A stretch of DNA of 64,000 bases, taken from assembly GCF_001434255.1 (NCBI RefSeq), contig NZ_AZEY01000068.1, positions 119,330 through 183,329 of the forward strand, read 5' to 3'. The notes beneath the pieces are model-generated. The model searched no databases. It worked only from the letters and a program-made list of their open reading frames with translations, and was not told the origin of the DNA. Both the position numbers and the translations under genes were made by a program. Source of the DNA: Lentilactobacillus diolivorans DSM 14421. Lineage in GTDB: Bacteria > Bacillota > Bacilli > Lactobacillales > Lactobacillaceae. This document shows positions 62,831 to 64,000 of this stretch, one piece after another (the first letter of the stretch is position 1; each line of letters begins with the position of its first letter).

Positions 62831-63907
62831 ATGTTTGCATTTTTTCATAAACACATCAAATTAATTATTGCCACGGTCATTTTGGCGGGGGTTGCATTTG
62901 GAATCGATGATCATTCTACGGCAGACACGTCAACCAATTCATCAAAAACATCAACTAGTGCCAAAGTCAGTGTCCAAGCGACCTACCCAATCCACGCTCA
63001 TGCCTATGCCTTGAGAAAAAATGCTACTTTGTATACTGATGCGCGTCTCTCCCAAGGAATGAGTGCCAAGCCATTGTTAAAGGATACCTGGTATCGCAGT
63101 CAGGCAGCTAAACTTTTGGTAAAAGGCAAACCTGCAGTCGCTTATAAGTTAACCAATGCAAGTGGCAAATACACCTATTGGGCACTGCATTCATCAGTCA
63201 AATCAATTAACAGCAAGTCATTTAACGTTAAATTAGCGGCGGCAGGTAATCAATTTACCAATAAGCGAATTGGCTTCTTTGGCGATTCGATTCCCGCTGG
63301 TTGGGATGGTTACCATTTCTATTTAAACAACGCCTACGGTGACTGGTTAGCGAAATACTTGGGGACAAACAATCGAATTATTAATGAAGCCGTGCCAAGT
63401 GCCAAAATTGTTGGCCATCGATTTGCTTATGTTGGGCCAATATTAAAGCCCCAAGATCTCACCATGCAGATTCGTTATCACAAGAGTGCCATTCAAAAAA
63501 TGAACATGATTTTCATTCATATTGGGACTAATGACTACACCAACTTTTCCAACTCAGGCAGTTTAGAGAACGTGATTAATCATCTAAAACGCAACGTGCA
63601 GTATATTCAAAAGCTGAATCCAAACGCCAAAATCTATGGTGTCCTGCCAATTTCACGTTATACCGCTAATGGGTTTAACCGGGAAAACATTATGAATGAC
63701 AGCCAATACACCTATGGTCAATTGCGTCACGAGGAAGCCTTGATGTATCGACGACTAGGCGCCACAGTAATTGACTTTCAGCAATTTGCACCCAACATTA
63801 TCACTTCTGAAAATAAAGATGTCACGCTGGAAGATCGGGAAATTCACCCAACGGCTCAAACCGCGCAGAAGCTTGGCTATGCGTTGGCACGGAAATTGGC
63901 CGATTAA
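62831..63907 (+). CDS. Secreted SGNH/GDSL hydrolase
   Basis: A 358-aa protein. An N-terminal hydrophobic segment (LIIATVILAGVAFGI) serves as signal peptide or anchor. Residues ~50-140 form a surface-layer-like SH3-ish region (YALRKNATLYTDARLSQG) found in lactobacillus exoproteins. The catalytic part has block I GFFGDSIPAGWDG, block III IFIHIGTNDYTNF and block V DREIHPTAQTAQKLGYAL, i.e. Ser, Gly, Asn and Asp/His. It probably deacylates or deacetylates cell-wall or external polysaccharide. TGAGGAG ribosome binding site. Confidence 0.88.
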   Translation: MFAFFHKHIKLIIATVILAGVAFGIDDHSTADTSTNSSKTSTSAKVSVQATYPIHAHAYALRKNATLYTDARLSQGMSAKPLLKDTWYRSQAAKLLVKGKPAVAYKLTNASGKYTYWALHSSVKSINSKSFNVKLAAAGNQFTNKRIGFFGDSIPAGWDGYHFYLNNAYGDWLAKYLGTNNRIINEAVPSAKIVGHRFAYVGPILKPQDLTMQIRYHKSAIQKMNMIFIHIGTNDYTNFSNSGSLENVINHLKRNVQYIQKLNPNAKIYGVLPISRYTANGFNRENIMNDSQYTYGQLRHEEALMYRRLGATVIDFQQFAPNIITSENKDVTLEDREIHPTAQTAQKLGYALARKLAD

Positions 63908-64000
63908 TTTAGGCAAAGATAAAGGGATCAATCTTTTCATTTCGAGGCTGTACAATATCTGTTGTTGGTAATAGATTTAATCTATTATTAATGACAGATT

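Overview
The window is chromosomal DNA of a low-to-mid GC Firmicute, very probably a heterofermentative member of the Lactobacillaceae (Lentilactobacillus/Levilactobacillus-like; genus not proven). Supporting this are the lactobacillus-type guaA, coaA and helD, the PepX and proline-iminopeptidase pair, the oligopeptide ABC operon, a T-box leader, and a decayed xylulose-5-phosphate phosphoketolase gene. No tRNA, rRNA, prophage or intact insertion sequence was seen.

Layout. 1-2.8 kb: start of an unknown gene, an LtrA-family membrane protein and a flavodoxin. 2.8-9.4 kb: a four-gene minus-strand operon read as a divergent Wadjet (JetABCD-like) plasmid-defence system, preceded by a HicB-like gene and, further up, a broken second HicB remnant and a small secreted protein. 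11-18.5 kb: housekeeping genes guaA, coaA and helD, then a repeat cluster, a phosphoketolase pseudogene, a small hydrolase and a histidine phosphatase. 18.5-26.5 kb: the opp operon with two tandem oppA genes. 27-30 kb: hflX and an amino-acid permease. 30-34.6 kb: an alpha-glucoside cassette (LacI regulator, divergent MFS transporter and GH13 alpha-glucosidase). 35-42 kb: mgtC, a DMT exporter, a polar amino-acid ABC transporter and two cell-envelope proteins. 42-45 kb: Fur-family regulator, guanylate-kinase-like protein, NUDIX hydrolase and Na+/H+ antiporter. 45-49 kb: pepX and the iminopeptidase, which with the opp operon form a peptide uptake and proline-peptide degradation capacity. 49-64 kb: accessory genes, including an HTH protein, ABC-F ATPase, CPBP protease, YxeA-like protein, DUF2075 helicase, T-box-controlled third oppA, an HhH plus nuclease-like protein, an aldo/keto reductase with its MerR regulator, an esterase and a secreted SGNH hydrolase.

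The most unusual signal is a dispersed family of structured repeats at six loci (about 16.2, 30.0, 34.6, 40.2, 49.0 and 53.0 kb). Each locus has one long hairpin of fixed architecture: a 14-bp outer helix, a 4-nt bulge, a 7-bp helix, an asymmetric AGA x GGCC internal loop, a long inner helix and a CGRTTT-like loop (the outer-helix and inner-helix sequences differ between loci but stay self-complementary). At five loci extra 3'-half units follow; at 49 kb they form an exact 98-bp tandem array. In four of six cases the hairpin starts at or inside the stop codon of a gene, and two pairs face outwards around accessory gene blocks. A second, smaller palindromic family (GGGRCYGG-ACAAAA stem-loops, some flanked by TGTAATCAC arms) occurs at about 0.25, 34.85 and 49.95 kb.

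All calls come from reading the sequence; no database search was run. Product names rest on recognised motifs and remembered family features.
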